From an uncultured Lachnospiraceae bacterium (GTDB taxonomy: Bacteria; Bacillota; Clostridia; Lachnospirales; Lachnospiraceae): a stretch of 60,481 nt of DNA. Below, piece by piece: positions 59,554 to 60,481 of this stretch; within the stretch, counting starts at the first letter, position 1; each line of letters starts with the position of its first letter. Position numbers and translations under genes: made by a program. The notes below the pieces were generated by a model. That model was not told where the DNA came from, did no database searches, and saw nothing but the letters and a program-made list of their open reading frames with translations. The stretch lies in assembly GCA_910579275.1 (NCBI GenBank), contig CAJTTO010000026.1:1-60481 (forward strand), read 5' to 3'.

Positions 59554-60333
59554 TCAAACTGCAAGCCTGTTAATCTGTGTCGCCATATATCCCGCACCAT
59601 AGCCGTTGTCAATATTGACCACCGCAATCCCGTTTGCGCAGGAGTTAATCATTGTCAGCAGCGCGGACAATCCGTGGAGGTTTGCCCCATATCCCACTGA
59701 TGTCGGGACTGCTATAACCGGATTGCTGACAAGTCCCCCTATCACGCTTGCCAGTGCGCCTTCCATGCCTGCCACTGCCACTACGCAGTTTGCCTCCTGT
59801 ATTGTCTCTGTATTTGCAAGCAGCCTGTGCAGGCCGCTCACCCCCACATCATAGACCCGCGTCACAAGCGCCCCAAAATACTCCGCCGTCTGTGCCGCCT
59901 CCTCCGCCACGGGAATATCTGCCGTCCCTGCCGTACAGACGGCAATCTTCCCGACCCGCTTTGCCGCTTTTTCCTCTGCGTTGTCCTCAAGCTTCAAAAT
60001 CCGCGACACATTGTCGTACTGTACCTGCGGAAGTACCTTTCTCACGAGTTCATACTGCGCCGCACTCGCCCTTGTCCCAAAAGCTTCTCCGTTTTTCTCA
60101 TACATTTTGCAGTATATCGACACCAGATATTCATCTGGTTTTCCCGCGCAGTAGATTACCTCCGGGAATCCGGAACGGATTTCCCTGTGCGTGTCGAGCT
60201 TGGCAAAGCCCATCTCCTCATATCCTCTTTCCGCACTGGACCGGCGCCGCAATAGCGTCTCGGCCTCCGCCGCTGTCATTTCACCGTTCTGTACTTTTTC
60301 AAGTATCCTCTTTATATCCATCTTTTCTTTCAT
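59554..60333 (-). CDS. larB: LarB, pyridinium-3,5-biscarboxylate mononucleotide synthase
   Basis: Carboxylates and hydrolyses nicotinic acid adenine dinucleotide, the first step to the nickel-pincer cofactor of lactate racemase and relatives. The 259-aa protein has the N-terminal helical domain (RILEKVQNGEMTAAEAETLL), FPEVIYCAGK, and the PurE-like C-terminal half with CTAGTADIPVAEEAAQTAE, YDVGVSGLHRLL, VVAVAGMEGALASVIGGLV and PTSVGYGA. ATG 60333 after GCGGGAG, spacing short; ATG 60321 is the alternative. larE and larA are not in the window. The promoter at 60371-60399 makes it first gene of the operon. Confidence 0.92.
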   Translation of the reverse strand: MKEKMDIKRILEKVQNGEMTAAEAETLLRRRSSAERGYEEMGFAKLDTHREIRSGFPEVIYCAGKPDEYLVSIYCKMYEKNGEAFGTRASAAQYELVRKVLPQVQYDNVSRILKLEDNAEEKAAKRVGKIAVCTAGTADIPVAEEAAQTAEYFGALVTRVYDVGVSGLHRLLANTETIQEANCVVAVAGMEGALASVIGGLVSNPVIAVPTSVGYGANLHGLSALLTMINSCANGIAVVNIDNGYGAGYMATQINRLAV

Positions 60334-60370
60334 ATTCTCCCGCAATTTTTCTGCCCTACGGCATGGACTC

Positions 60371-60399
60371 ATTATAATACATCAGACAAACAGGCGCAA
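60371..60399 (-). promoter_or_regulatory. Predicted sigma-A promoter of the larB operon
   Basis: Minus strand: -35 TTGCGC (60394-60399), 17-bp spacer, perfect -10 TATAAT (60371-60376), 37 bp before the larB start. Its -35 is shared with the 60391-60417 hairpin. Confidence 0.65.
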
Positions 60400-60417
60400 C
60401 CATAACTGCTGCGCCTG
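60391..60417 (-). terminator. Hairpin, probable terminator of an upstream gene outside the window
   Basis: Minus strand CAGGCGCA (60410-60417) pairs perfectly with TGCGCCTG (60391-60398), then TTTGTCT. It overlaps the larB -35 element; it may end a gene lying beyond position 60481. Confidence 0.5.
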
Positions 60418-60428
60418 TAAAACTTTCT

Positions 60429-60481
60429 GTAACAGTTCAGCCTTCGGCTTCCTGTTACAGGCATCAAGCCATGCAAAACCA
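60429..60481 (+). repeat. Dispersed repeat, left part of a copy cut by the window end
   Basis: GTAACAGTTCAGCCTTCGGC through CTTCCTGTTACAGG and CATCAAGCCATGCAAAACCA, nearly identical to 47386-47423 and to the reverse of the 25221 copy. The window ends inside it. Confidence 0.82.

Overview
The window looks like a chromosomal segment of an anaerobic, low-to-mid GC Firmicute, most probably a gut Lachnospiraceae of the Roseburia/Agathobacter/Lachnospira kind. This is inferred from protein families (a butyryl-CoA:acetate-type CoA-transferase, DUF1836, a CmpB-like membrane protein, a DUF6033-like protein, MoxR/DUF58/vWA genes, several chemotaxis genes) and from a lysine riboswitch with strong sigma-A-type promoters. 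No rRNA, tRNA or CRISPR array was found. Many CDS starts below are moved inward from the longest open frame because a Shine-Dalgarno sequence points to an internal start.

Layout. 1-2.7 kb: the end of an accessory cassette, with a truncated BceA-like ABC ATPase, its histidine kinase/response regulator pair, predicted regulator sites, and a decayed stretch holding a 20-bp-period repeat array typical of mobile-element control regions. 2.7-8.1 kb: eno, an EAL phosphodiesterase and gpmI. 8.2-12.2 kb: a heterodimeric multidrug ABC exporter preceded by a 28-codon leader ORF and an intrinsic terminator, laid out like a ribosome-controlled attenuator. 12.2-15.2 kb: a serine hydrolase, a GNAT remnant, a CmpB-like membrane protein and thiN. 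15.3-20.2 kb: a solute-binding lipoprotein/chemoreceptor operon and a diguanylate cyclase. 20.3-25.1 kb: a FliD-C-like protein, flotillin and three lineage-specific acidic or coiled-coil proteins. 25.3-36.9 kb: a seven-gene operon (secreted/membrane GATase-like protein, ABC-2 ATPase and permease, a Gly/Asp-rich membrane protein, MoxR, DUF58, and a 1510-aa protein with three vWA domains) behind one recognisable promoter. 37.1-43.7 kb: galK, an esterase, a CoA-transferase, a coiled-coil membrane protein and pcrA. 43.8-49.2 kb: an NMT1/ThiY-like lipoprotein, an L,D-transpeptidase, DUF1836, YerC with twin palindromic operators, a degenerate M23 protein and a cold-shock protein. 49.3-52.2 kb: a lysine-riboswitch-controlled dapA-dapB operon ending in a eukaryotic-type HisA. 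52.4-55 kb: a CheX-like/receiver fusion and a membrane-anchored amidase. 55-60.4 kb: larB, a larC-HAD phosphatase fusion, a MATE pump, a possible 48-aa ORF and bioB, probably one operon.

A dispersed palindromic repeat family (termini GTAACAGTTCAGCC / GGCTGAACTGTTAC) occurs in at least eight full or partial copies, always between genes or at gene ends. Signalling genes are spread along the window (two c-di-GMP enzymes, one chemoreceptor, one CheX/CheY-like fusion), as expected in a motile organism. The most interesting items are the MoxR/vWA/ABC operon, the LarC-HAD fusion, the HisA in the lysine operon, the leader-peptide attenuator, and the orphan binding-protein/chemoreceptor pair.
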